From the NCBI GenBank assembly GCA_946902985.2, contig OX336388.2:229578467-229642466 (forward strand): a stretch of 64,000 nucleotides of DNA. The letters run 5' to 3'. How positions within the stretch are numbered: position 1 is the first letter of the stretch; each line of letters starts with the position of its first letter. The stretch is from Meconema thalassinum. Its lineage: Eukaryota > Arthropoda > Insecta > Orthoptera > Tettigoniidae. Shown piece after piece: positions 44,586 to 55,668 of the stretch. A model generated the notes under the pieces. The model saw only the letters and a program-made list of their open reading frames with translations. It was not told the origin of the DNA and did not search any database. Made by a program: the position numbers and the translations under genes.

Positions 44586-44700
44586 CTCGTGAGGCAAAAC
44601 TGAGCAGAGGGGGGTTTATATCTGCCTCAGTAACCCTGGAAGTGGTTTTCCGCGTTTTCCCACTTCTACTACAGACGAATGCTGGGATGGATTCAAAATT
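44586..44700 (+). mobile_element. SINE core fragment
   Basis: CAGAGGGGGGTTTATATCTG is a degraded B box region, followed by CTGGAAGTGGTTTTCCGCG and AATGCTGGGATGG, the core shared with SINE3 and SINE4. Head and tail are missing. Confidence 0.6.
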
Positions 44701-44741
44701 AATGTCAAGGACGCCTCCTTTCCAATACTCATCTGAATTAA

Positions 44742-46136
44742 AACAAGAAGTTCCGTGACGAGCTAAACAGCCTACTTTTCATGCCAATGATTAATCTACT
44801 GTATATGAACTTATCTAGAATAACGACGAAATTAAGTTTTTAATATCAAAATGTCTAATTAGTTCGAAATATTCCTGGTATAATTAAGCCTAATAGAGCA
44901 CTACAGTTGGCAGCCCTGGTGACTGAATATATTCATAGTTCCATCTCTTAAGGTACAGAATACAAAATTTGGTTGAAGTCCAATGGACGTTACATGCAGT
45001 TAGACATTTGATCTATCAGCACGCATAAAATCATGTAGACAACAATGTCATGCGTGTGCTGGTTAGAAATAATCTGAAATATGATGATATCTTGTTGTGC
45101 CAATTTTGGATGAAACCCATTTGTTAGCATAGAAGTTACATGTATTTTAAAATTGGACTTATCAGCAAGCGTAGAATCATGTTGGCTGCACTGACTTATA
45201 TTAATTATTCCAAATTAGTTTAAAATGTCAGGTGCTATGCGTGTGCAAAGTATGGAGTTGTTGGCTTACATACTTTCTGATATATTGATATTAGGGTTTA
45301 AAAGTATAGACAGCATTTATTAACAGTTGGCAGCCCTGATTATTCTTAAGAATACTTATAGTCATATCTGTTATGTTACACTTAGCACATACGAAATTTG
45401 GATGAAATCCAACTCAGTGTATAGAAGTTACATGTATTTAAATATTGGTCCTATCAGCAGGCTTAGAATCATGTTGGTAGAACTGAAGTATATAAGTTAG
45501 TCCAAATTAATCTAAAATGTCAGGTACTATACGTGTGCATAGTTTAAAGCTGTCGGCGTGCATACTTTCAGATATATTGGTATTTGGATTTAAAAAATAG
45601 AGAGAGCAATTATTAACAGTTGGCAGCCCTGGTGGCTCTTAATAATACACTCAGTCATATCTGTTTATGTACACAAATTACATACAAAATTTGGTTGAAA
45701 TCCAATTGATAGTGTAGAAGTTATATGCATTTAAAAATTGGACCTATCAGAAGGCTTAAAATTATTTTGGCAACACTGTCATGTAGGTTATGGCCTCCTG
45801 GAAATTAAACTGAAATAGTATTCTCTACATGTGTGCCAATGTTGGAATAGCTCCCATGCATACCTTCCAAGATATCCAACATGGAGCTCAAATTTCTAGT
45901 GCGTTTTTTCAGCAGTTGGTAGCACTGATATTATTTCAAAATATGGGCTAGAGAAATTCCGGTATACATCTTTACTCATACTAAATGTGGTTTCGATTGC
46001 TGCAGCCGTTTAGGAGTTGATAGGGGGGGGGGAGGGACTGACAGAAGGACAGACAGACTGACACACATTTTCCCGGATCGATCTCATAAGTCTACTTTTT
46101 CCTCATTTTTGCAAAATGTGAAGATTAGGCTAAAAA
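44742..46136 (+). mobile_element. Family A element, copy A4
   Basis: Full-length type copy: AACAAGAAGTTCCGTGACG start, AGCCTACTTTTC near the start, GTTGGCAGCCCTG monomers, a short GACAGA run and a 3' end TGAAGATTAGGCT (two changes from consensus). No ORF. Confidence 0.75.
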
Positions 46137-46139
46137 TAC

Positions 46140-46225
46140 CCACACTAATACAACCGTCACAATAGCACATGTTATCTAAGGGGCTGCATTAGCACAAAGC
46201 CCCTAAATGAATCAACAACAACAAT
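46140..46225 (+). mobile_element. SINE1 3' tail fragment
   Basis: ACACTAATACAACCGTCACA, then a GGGGCTGCATTAGCACAAAGCCCC-like stem-loop and AAC-rich tail, as at the 3' end of SINE1 (47850-47974). Confidence 0.6.
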
Positions 46226-46593
46226 AAATCAGAAAAACGAAACGTGACAGCATTAATCAATGTACTTACTTTTGAAAGAAAATACGAAAAATTTTCTTGG
46301 GCTGTACCTGATATTCTGTATTGATGTTTTAGATTGCATTTTAAAATCAAATCAACATCTCAGACGTGATTGCCAAACCTCATTTTGGAGAAATCCAATT
46401 ATGGAAAGTGATTTAGATTAAAAAATAAAATAACTGAAGTTCTTGGAGGTAAAAATATCGGCTCTCAGGAAAGAGATGAACGAAGGATGAGAATTGAAAT
46501 CAAATCAATGCTATATCAAGTAGTTCCGTGGCGAACTAAAGAGCCTACTTTTCTTAAAAATTAGGATTCATGCCAATGATGAATTTATAGAAA

Positions 46594-47974
46594 GTGGTTT
46601 GGTGGCGTAGTTGGTAGCTTGCTGAGCTTCTATGCCCAAGATCGGGGGTTCAAACCCGGCCGATGACGTCGGATTTCTTAAGAGCGTTAAAGATTCCTCA
46701 GTATGCCTTCCTTCGGAGAGGACGTAAAGCCGGCGGCGGGCCCATGTCATAGATGTATGGCATGCAAAAGAATCTTCCACTAACTATAAGGTGCGTTCAA
46801 AAAGTAACGAGCCGGAGGCTGGAATGCGCAAACCGGTGACGACATTAGCTAATCGTGGCGTGTGTAACGAGTTGTAGTTTCGACCAGAGCGTGGAAGGTC
46901 ACAGCCCATCACTAGAGGGCACGCGTGCACGTCACGTGACGATACAAAGCGAGCAGCAGCATGCATCAATCGTCCAACGCTGCCAGTCGCATTGCAAACA
47001 GTAACATGGAGGCGTCAACCGAAGAGCAAAGAGGTGTTGTTCGGTTTCTGACAGCGGAAGGAGTAGGGGGAACGGACATTCATCGTCGAATGTCACAAGT
47101 GTACGGCGAACACTGCATGTCCCTTGCAAAGGTCAAGGCGTCGAACAAGCGCTTAAGGGAAGGACGGGTGTCGTTAGCCGATGATGCCCGGTTTGGGGCA
47201 CCCCCCTGCATTACCGATGACAACGTCCAGCTGGTTGATGCACTCATAACCCAGGACCGCCGAGTGACAGTGAACGCCATAGCCGCCATGGTCGCTCCAC
47301 GACAATGCACGACCTCATACGGCCAACACAGTCGCGGCACTCCTGCAGAAATTCAAAAGGGAGGTTCTCGGCCATCCTCCATAGAGTCCAGACCTCTCTC
47401 CCTGTGATTACGCCATGTTTGGTCCCCTGAAAAGGGCTCTGCGGGGCCAACGATTCACCTCGGACGCCGACGTCCAGCTGTACGTGCGGAACTGGTTCAC
47501 ATCGCAGCCCAGGGAATTTTATGAGACAGCCATTCACCGCCTCGTGTCACAGTGGGACAAGTGCCTCAACAGTCAGGGCTAAAACTTCTAACATACAGGT
47601 ACTGGTTTATGTAATTATGCCTCCGGCTCGTTACTTTTTGAACGCACCTTATACAATTGTGTGAAGTAAAATTTGTAGGTTAGATTTGATTAACGCTCTA
47701 TCAGTTTCAATGTTCGTATCCAGGTGCCGGGCGAGGTGGCATCTAGTAACCAAGTTCACGGCTAGGTGTCGTTGACGGTATCATTTGGTAGCAAAAGTAG
47801 GAACAACTTGAAATTGATCGTTTGCAGTCCTTACCTGAATTACAGATAACACACACTAATACAGCCATCACAATTAACACCGATTATTAGACAGATTCTA
47901 CACACCCCTAAAGTACACGGGGCTACATGACCGCGTTGTTGCAGCCCCTAAACTGAGGAACCAATCAACCAATC
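46594..47974 (+). mobile_element. SINE1 with nested mariner
   Basis: tRNA-like head GTGGCGTAGTTGGTAGCTTG, B box GGGTTCAAACCCGG, then TTCCTTCGGAGAGGACGTAA. The 3' half resumes at 47654 after the mariner and ends in a GGGGCTAC...GCAGCCCC stem-loop and an AACC/AATC tail. Flanked by TATAGAAA (46586-46593, 47975-47982). Net length is about 525 bp. The uninterrupted copy is 62952-63454. Confidence 0.88.
46797..47651 (+). mobile_element. Internally deleted mariner element, copy 2
   Basis: 855 bp with the same TAAGGTGCGTTCAAAAAG terminal repeats and TA duplication as copy 1 (18072-18938). The transposase remnant (46961-47580) has the same missing core, joining NAIAA to the DNARPHT block, plus its own stops (for example after SIESRPLSL). 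The empty site is visible in the SINE1 copy at 62952. Confidence 0.9.
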
Positions 47975-49310
47975 TATAGAAATCTATCTAGAAATATGAC
48001 GAAATTAAGGTGGTATACAGACATTTCTAATTATTACGAACTATATCTGAAATAGTGTAGCCTAATTGTGCATTACAGTTGGCAGCCCTGGAGAATCTGA
48101 ATATATTGCTAGGTCCATCTCTTGAGGTACAGAATACACATACTAAATTTGGTTTAAGTCCAATGGATAGTGTGGACGTTGCATGCTGTTAGACATTGAA
48201 TCTATCAGTGCGCGTAAAGTCATGTTGGCAACAATGTCATGTATGTGTTGCACCCGAATTAGTCTGAGATATTACGATGTATTATAATGCCAATTTTGGA
48301 TAAAATCCATTTGTTAGTATAGCAGTTACATGCATTTCAGAATTGTACCTATCATAAGGCTTAGAATCATGTTGGCAGGACTGACGTATATTATTTACTC
48401 CAAAATAATCTAGAATTGCAGGTAATATACGTGTGCAAAGTTTAGAGCAGTTGGGTTGCACACTTTCTGATATATTGATATTAGAGTTTAAAAAATAACG
48501 GAAGCATTTATTAACAGTTGACGGCCCTGATGGCTCTTTAGAACACGCATAGTCATATCTGTTATGATACACAGTTCTTACGAAAGTTGGTTGAAATCCA
48601 GTTGACAGTATAGAAGTTACATGCATTTCTAAAAATTGGACCTATCGGCAGGCATAGATCATGTTGGCACCACTGTCAAGAATGACTCCTAAATTCTTTT
48701 TCTGGATTGTTATAATCTATGTGTTTGCCTATTTTGGAACAGTTCGCATTCATAACTTCTTAGATATCCAACAAAGAGCTCAAATATCAATTGTGATTTT
48801 TTGGCAGTAGTTAGCACTGGCGTCATTTTAAAATATGGCCGTAAGATATTCAAGTATAGATCTTTACTCATACCAAATTTAGTTTCGATAGTTGCAGCCG
48901 TTTAGGAATTGATAGGGCAGAAGGACAGACAGACGGACGGACAGACAGACACACATCTGCCCGGGTGATCTCAAGACTACTTTTCAACCATTATTGCAAA
49001 ATGTAAAAAGTTGGCTAAATATTATCATTTCTTCTGTACCTGCTTTCCCTATGTCACTGGTGTCAAATCAAACGTTAAATAATTTGCTTACATGAGGAAA
49101 ACTTGCTTGATAAGTTACATTTGAAAGAAGTATGACAAATTACCATAAAAGATGAATTTAAGATATACACTGTTCAGAAAAGTTTTACATATTGCAAGCT
49201 TATGTATTTTAGACCAAATATAATACACGTTCTTTGTACGATAACTGTTCTATTTATTTATGTAGCGTATGGCATTACACATAAAACACAATTTTGAATC
49301 TTATTATATA

Positions 49311-50326
49311 ACTAGCATTACCCGTCGCGGCATCGCTCACGAATATTCTAGTTGTAAAGAGTATACTTACCAAAATCTCAATCATGAATGCTATGACTGA
49401 TTTATCCTTGGTATGAATAATAGGACTTTATCAATTCAGCTACTGGTGCAGTGGTTAGGGGTTTGTCATTCCTTCATAGGTATATTAGAGCGAGGTTAGT
49501 TTTCTGGGAATATCACAAACACTGATAATTTAAGGGCCTTTAAATGTGGTTTTCGGAGACCCTTTATAGTCGTGTGAAAAAGACCTTTCGTACCACACTC
49601 ACACGTGAAAATTGCGTGAAAGAATTCTAGAGTGCCCCTTGACCCCCTTAAGCGCATTATACTGTATGTATTGATGAATTTTACAGCTTAATTTGGTTCA
49701 GTGATAACCTTATAACCGTCTGGAAACATTCACAGTAATGTAATAATTGGAATTGCATTGCGTCTTACAGAAATAGATGGACCTGTGAGATTCTGTTACC
49801 AGGTTACCGTGTTGCATTCTTTCATTATTTCATTGTAAATATACATGTTTTAAGGTATTTATTTAATTGTGAGGCATTTAAAGAGTAAGTGAGTGCGTTT
49901 CGCTTACGCATTGGGTTATGCTGAACCTGTAGGTACCTCCATATGTTTAGGTTGGTGTTATGGGACCTTATTTTCGGTACAAAACTGGAATGGGACCTTA
50001 GCAGAATAATATAGGGAGGATACTCTACTGTATATGTTTCACAAAACTGAAGCTCCTAAACCAGAGGGAGTTAGAAGGTGTGGTTTGTATCGAAATCTTC
50101 CAAATCGTCATAATTGTACCGGAAAAATCTTGCATTTCTTAAAAAGTCAACGGAAATATATTTATTTGTTTATAAAGTGATTTTAAACAAATAAACAAGA
50201 TGATAGCCCCAGAAAGAACTGTTACACGTAAAACCCGCTTAGCATTAGTACCTGGCGGGTAGTCTGTACACAAGGGGCGCACACAACCCATTATGCGAGA
50301 ATTCTCGCACGGGTCAGCTAGTAATA
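49311..50326 (-). repeat. Repeat C, copy 2
   Basis: It begins ACTAGCATTACCCGTCGCGG and ends GTCAGCTAGT after a palindrome GCGAGAATTCTCGC (50297-50310). The middle is the reverse complement of blocks at 14470-14760 (CCCCTTGACCCCCTTAAGCG). No ORF. The 290 bases before it (49021-49310) show nothing recognisable. Confidence 0.65.
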
Positions 50327-50541
50327 ATATAATGTGACATGAAAATGACCATTTTAGCCCTGTTCCTTGTTGACAAAGTATAATAAGTCCTGAAGATTGG
50401 GGTAACCAAGATTCAAAGAAAGTCTATAAACACTCCGTAAACTCTCTATATTGCCCTTATCTGAAAGATAAGCTATAATTCCACAGCTTCTTCACATTTG
50501 TACATGATCATACCCATTCTGACAAATTCAATTTTAACCTA

Positions 50542-51241
50542 AATGATCAAAGAAAGCCAAGCAGTAACGATTTCAGTGAAAATGCGGGGGAAAAAATGAC
50601 GTCCGTGCTCGTTTTAAGCTTACGCTGGGCAAACCGTTAAAAATATCAATATACTATGAGAGTAAGAATTATTCAGCATGAAAAGTTCTACAACAAAGTC
50701 CGTGAGAGCATATCTCTATTTTCAATACGTTGCCTTCTATAAGTGTATTTACGTTTTCATTTCTTCCTACAATCTCCATTCAATTACTGAGGCGACAGTT
50801 TACGATATAGCTAGGAACGAGCCTATCACCCCAGTTACATCCTTCCTAGTGGGCGACCCTATTACCCCAGATACAGCCAGCAGCAAACTGTCGAATCCTG
50901 TTGAGTGTTTGTGTTTGGAGTTTCCCTGGAAGTGGAACTCGGGTTTTCGTCATTTCGCCTGTGAAAGTTTCGTTCCGCAAAATACACAGTCAAGTTAAGA
51001 TTGGACGGAAGGGGGATTTGTGTTTCATGCACCTCGCCATTCTTAAATTACGTCTGACAAGAGTTCGTTGCACATGCATCTCCATGATAATATAATTAAT
51101 AGTCCAGTCAGTGGTTTTAACCCATCATGCCGAGACGTAAAACGGATATGGGTCGTAGGTCATTGACATCGAAAATAAAGCGCTTATCACGTAATGCATT
51201 CATAACTGTTCCCGCGTGAAGTCGGGGGCGGGTTGTTAGTT
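50542..51241 (+). repeat. Repeat H, copy 1
   Basis: Shares long blocks with 58950-59740 and 61545-61890: AGCTTACGCTGGGCAAACCG, then TTACGATATAGCTAGG-type sequence, then CTCGCCATTCTTAAATTACG, and ends CCGCGTGAAGTCGGGGGCGG and TTGTTAGTT. Open frames in it have no domain. The 3' end, read in reverse, resembles the CTAGC..ACCCG heads of repeats C and I. Confidence 0.7.
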
Positions 51242-51825
51242 GAGAATAAAATACAAGGAGTGCACATTTACAGAGCAATTCCCAAAACAGTTGTGTGTGT
51301 ATGTGTTCCCTTGGGGGGACGACAGGCAATCATATCCACACGAAGCTTATCACTTCCTTGGCTGCAGCTATCCATGACCAGTAAGAAACATTCCCTCCCT
51401 GAAGAAGAGGAAGACTTCCTGTCCATTGTACTCCAACAACGCTGTTACTCCGCTTTTGCAAATCCATTGTGTTCTCAAGCCACTTGTAATATAACTTAGA
51501 ACATATATTTAAACACACTCGCCGTCTCTTTCCATCGCAGTGCCGACTCTCTTTTCTTACTCTATATTCCCTCCATTGTTCAGCGTACAAGTAGTCTTAT
51601 TTCCAACAATAATAAACATGAAACTTTATAAATCTCCCCCTTCCAACCCTCCTCACACACATAAGAGATAACAAGATTATCATTATTCACTCGCATACAC
51701 CATATAATTCTACAAGTACTGTGTATTCAAGAATATTCTTAATGAGGTTTCCATATTCTTTCGCGTTTTCTTTTCATGAATATATCTAGGGACTAATAAT
51801 ATTAATAATAATTGGACTCCGTCTT
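51242..51825. other. No gene recognised
   Basis: Open frames of 86-88 codons overlap on both strands (51233-51499, 51330-51590) without known motifs; not shared with other parts of the window. Confidence 0.35.
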
Positions 51826-52030
51826 GAGGAAATAATTCATGATGAAAATTAATAAATGTAAAACAAAAATATTGGAATGGTGCCGAAATAAATCAGAAAC
51901 CTCTAGGAATATCAAATTGGCAGGTGAAAAGCTAAATGAAGTAGGATACTTATGTTACTATCTTAATAAGCAAAATAACCAGAGATGGACGAATCAAAGA
52001 AGTTGTAAAAAAAATTTACGAGTCTTACAG
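51826..52030 (+). pseudogene. LINE remnant (second clade)
   Basis: MKINKCKTKILEWCRNKSET, then IKLAGEKLNEVGYLCYYLNK, the block just after the RT domain. Ends in an A run near 52010 with stops after. Confidence 0.75.
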
Positions 52031-52655
52031 TAGTCGCATATGATGTGTAACATCTGACATAGAAGAAAGCTCACGTGAAATTGTGGATACACCGGTATTT
52101 TACAATATTATTGGCACAAATATTAATATATTGTAAAAGGGAGTGTTTTATAGATATTGTAGTTTATAATACGGAACTCATTTTATTAGATGATTTGTAG
52201 CTTCCACCAGCAGCACTAGCCTAAATAAAGAATACGATATGGATCAACTAGATTAATAGACGCGACACCGCTCATAACCTTAAATTCCTTATAAATAGGC
52301 CAACTTGCGAGTAAATGCAATGTGCACAGCAGTAGATCATGAAAGGCTTGCCCAGTTCCCGGACCTCTTGATTCACAGACCAACACGTAATTTCATATGG
52401 ATATTGGTATGATTAGCAGCAGAGTATCAAGAAGGCAGTGCGAGAACAATCAAGAGTAGAAATATCAAGTAGTCAGTAAAAAAAGAGAGTCTAGGAATTG
52501 TTATGTAGTGTGTAAATAAAAAAGATTTTTGTGTGTTGATGAATATCCTGGAGGGATACGATCCAACTGGCAGTGCTTCTTTCACACTTCCGTCCTATTT
52601 TTCAAAATCACTCCCAAAAAAAATATCCAGCAACCAAGTGGAAAGATGTTACACA
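52031..52655. other. No gene recognised
   Basis: AT-rich, short frames only, no block recognised from elsewhere in the window. Confidence 0.35.
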
Positions 52656-52724
52656 TCGAAAAGTAGGTTGCCTCAAGCAAGGAAGGCATTTCTACAAAAA
52701 AGGAATCTGTTGACATCTCTTTTT
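52656..52724 (+). pseudogene. LINE fragment, plus strand
   Basis: SRLPQARKAFLQKRNLLTS is the segment following the CYLGS block in second-clade LINEs. It ends where an opposite-strand remnant begins. Confidence 0.55.
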
Positions 52725-53000
52725 GTAAGGGTGCATGATTCAATACCATAGGTCAATATTGGTATGAAGTCGCTGTTAAACATCACCAGTTTAGGTGGTT
52801 TTGCAATCATGTCATCCCATAGAAGTGTTCTTTCTTGTTGGCAGAATTCTGATCCCTTTTGCACTCTGTTGGTAATTTATTTACTGACCAAATTATCACT
52901 GGAGATGAAACTTCCCCTTAATCGTATGACTTGATATTTTGAAAGATAACGTGCCAGAAATGGAATGGAAGGTCCTTAGACTCAAATTCATCCTTGATCA
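52725..53000 (-). pseudogene. LINE fragment, minus strand (third type)
   Basis: The minus strand reads QKGSEFCQQERTLLWDDMIA, then KLVMFNSDFIPILTYGIESC and TLTKRD, a LINE post-RT region distinct in wording from the two common clades. The meeting of opposite-strand LINE pieces at about 52724 marks a rearrangement or insertion. Confidence 0.65.
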
Positions 53001-53349
53001 TGATGAAAGTGATATATTTTGTCGTCTTTCTTTTCTTGCAAATGTGCATCCACCCTCTAATGAGAGGGCATCAGTCACGGCATTGTAACCACAGAAGAAT
53101 ATGGTGCGCAAATGGAAACACATCACGTAACAAATGAGCGTGGCGGGGCGAATATGAGCATGTATGAAGGGGGAGCTTGTGATTGTGGTAATGCTCCAAA
53201 TTGTCACTCATAAGTCTGCTGCAAGCTCGGGGATTCTTACAGTGAACAACGTTTTGATAATGATTTACCAGCCTATAGACTTGTGTTGGAAGCCATTTTT
53301 CAGTGTTGCCATCATATCAAAATTGATTTTCAGTCGGTTTCTATAAATC
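53001..53349. other. No gene recognised
   Basis: Short frames only; lies between a LINE remnant and repeat G. Confidence 0.35.
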
Positions 53350-54152
53350 TGAAAGACTGGACGTTATATCATTTTAAATGACGCATGCTACAAATGCTAC
53401 ACATGTTAGAAAGGCTCAGGAGGGCTCTTTCAATAGACTCCATCACCCATTAACTTAATCTTCCCGCGCGGGCACCTCTTTTTGGGTCACCATGTATTTG
53501 AGTCTCACATCTTTTACAACTCTTTAAGAGTCACCCATTATTTGAATCTGATATCTTGCAAACCTCTTTAAGGGTCACCTTGTATTTGAATTGAATCTAA
53601 CATACTGTACATCTCGTTAAGTGTCACCCTGTAATTCGCTCAGACATCCTGCACACCTCTTTAGGAGGCACCCTATATTCTTATCTGGCATCTTGTATAT
53701 CTCTTTAGAAGTCACCCTGTATTCTTGTGTGACATTTTGTACACCTCTTTAGGAGTCACCCGGTATTCTTCTCTGCCATCTTGTACACCTCTTTAAGAGT
53801 CACATTGTATTCTTAATTGGCATCTTGTATATCTCTTTATGAGTCACCCTGTATTCTTATATGGCATCTTGTACTGTATTTTGCTCTGACATCCTGCACA
53901 CCTCTTATATGGCATCTTGTATATCTCATTAGAAGTCACCCTGTATTCTTGTGTTCGCTTCGCTCGACGCCCCAGGACTTTTTCAACAGACTCCAATAAC
54001 CATTAGCTTCTGTTTCCCGCGTGCCTGCATGACGTCACGCACTCGCTTCCCGCGCGGCTGCATGACGTCACTTCCGTCTCCGTCTCCGTAACGCATAACG
54101 TTGGACCCAAACATAACGACGAAGTCGACAAAATCATTTGAAATGATAAAAG
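53350..54152 (-). repeat. Repeat G, copy 2, longer tandem array
   Basis: Reverse complement of the unit at 43685. The array (about 53480-53960) has ten or eleven 43-44 bp units (plus strand: CACCTCTTTAGGAGTCACCC type), against seven in copy 1. The right side repeats GCATGACGTCAC twice and ends CATTTGAAATGATAAAAG. Confidence 0.85.
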
Positions 54153-54156
54153 CAAG

Positions 54157-55052
54157 ATGTTCAGTAAATAACATATAGCCTACTTTCTCCTAAATGCATG
54201 GGTATTGTCATAACCCTTTGTTCTTTTCAAGGAGTATAATTGAATGTTGGTAGTAGTAGCTTGTTGAAATGCAACGTGCTATACGGATCTTAAACATGAA
54301 TATGAGGTGCCTTTTGCTCTTTAAAAATGTCATTCAATTCGGTTTCACCGTGTTTGAATTGATATGGGGAATCGATTTGCACACATACATGGCCGCTATC
54401 TGCAAACTATTGGCCAGATGACCTTGTAGTTCAGTCAAAAGATACTTCCCACAAAAATTGTTGCAAAATTTGGTAGAGATCAAATGATTAGTTTGGTCGT
54501 AATTTGATTTATGCTCTTAGCATTTGGGTGGCCGCCATTATGTTTTCGTCAAGATGGCGGCAATATAAAACATGATACTGAGGTGCCCTTTGCAAGTGCT
54601 ACCTCTGTAACAAATTTAGTTGAATTCGGTTTCATCGTGTTTGAAATGATAGGGGGAATCGATTTGTACACATATTTGGCCGCCATCTGCAAACTATTGG
54701 GCTGATGACGTAGTTTAATCAAAAGACGCTCGCCATATTAGTATTTGTTGTTGGAAAATTTGGTAGAGATCTAATGATTAGGTTAATCGTAATTTGATTT
54801 AAGCTTTGAACATTTGGGTGGCCGCCATTACGTTTCCGTCAAGATGGTGGCGATATAAAACTTGACACTGAGGTTCCCTTTGCTAGTTCTACCTCCGTAC
54901 CAAATTTTGTTCAATTCGGTTTCATGGTGTTCGAATTGATAGGGGGGGACAGACATTCCGAGTACACACACACACAGACAGTCACACAAATTTTGGCCCT
55001 GTGTAGATCTCATAAGTCTACTTTCATATTTTGCAAAATTTGAAAGTAGGCT
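54157..55052 (+). mobile_element. Family E element (Helentron-like)
   Basis: AGCCTACTTTC (54177) near the start and GAAAGTAGGCT (55042-55052) at the end, with the latter in a hairpin with AGTCTACTTTC. A CA run sits near 54965. Three tandem modules of about 280 bp, each with GAGGTGCCCTTTGC and TTCGGTTTCATCGTGTT variants (near 54305, 54581, 54872). No ORF. Confidence 0.65.
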
Positions 55053-55212
55053 AACAAGAAGTTCCATGATGAACTAAAGAGCCCACTTTTCTTAAAATTT
55101 AAGATTCATGCCAATGATTAATCTACTGTATATGGACTTCTCTAGAATAATGACGAAATTGCGATGGTAATATCGACATTTCTAATTAGTTCGAAATATA
55201 CCTGGCATAATA
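55053..55212 (+). mobile_element. Family A 5' fragment, copy A6
   Basis: AACAAGAAGTTCCATGATG start joined directly to the end of E without spacer, with AGCCCACTTTTC; truncated after the first 160 bases by LINE sequence. Confidence 0.7.
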
Positions 55213-55668
55213 ACCTGTTCTTGGTCTTATTCTTCGCTTTTTATAAATGTAAGGAATAAACAAAAACATAAATAAATAAGGCAAATAAATGACAGATTAA
55301 ATACGAATATAAAGAGTGGAATAAGACTGGGTTGCAAAAAGAAGAAACTTAACATCAATTGTATAGCTTTTGCAGATGATATGGCCTTGTTGGCTGAAAC
55401 ATTGGAGGAAGCAAGGGAGCAAATCCTTGAACTAGAGAAACAAGCAGCTAAAATAAGTCTTCACATCTCTTTCGAAAGAACCAAGATCATGACGAACAAC
55501 AAACACCCTCGAAAATACTCCAAAATTATAGAACAATAACTTCAAATAGTACAAGAATTCAAATATCTCGGAGAATGGATTAGTTGGAATGCTGCGGAAC
55601 GTAAAGCAATGGAATCCAGGAAAAATAAGCTTGAACTGACCTTCCAATTAACAAAAGATACATACAAT

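Larger units (their letters stand above)
46515..49020 (+). mobile_element. Family A element, copy A5, interrupted
   Basis: The 5' end is 46515-46593 (CAAGTAGTTCCGTGG, AGCCTACTTTTC). The remainder is 47983-49020, ending AAAAAGTTGGCTAA after a GACA run. Between them lies a SINE that itself contains a mariner. The A-family reading continues across the insertion with an 8-bp duplication TATAGAAA. Confidence 0.85.
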
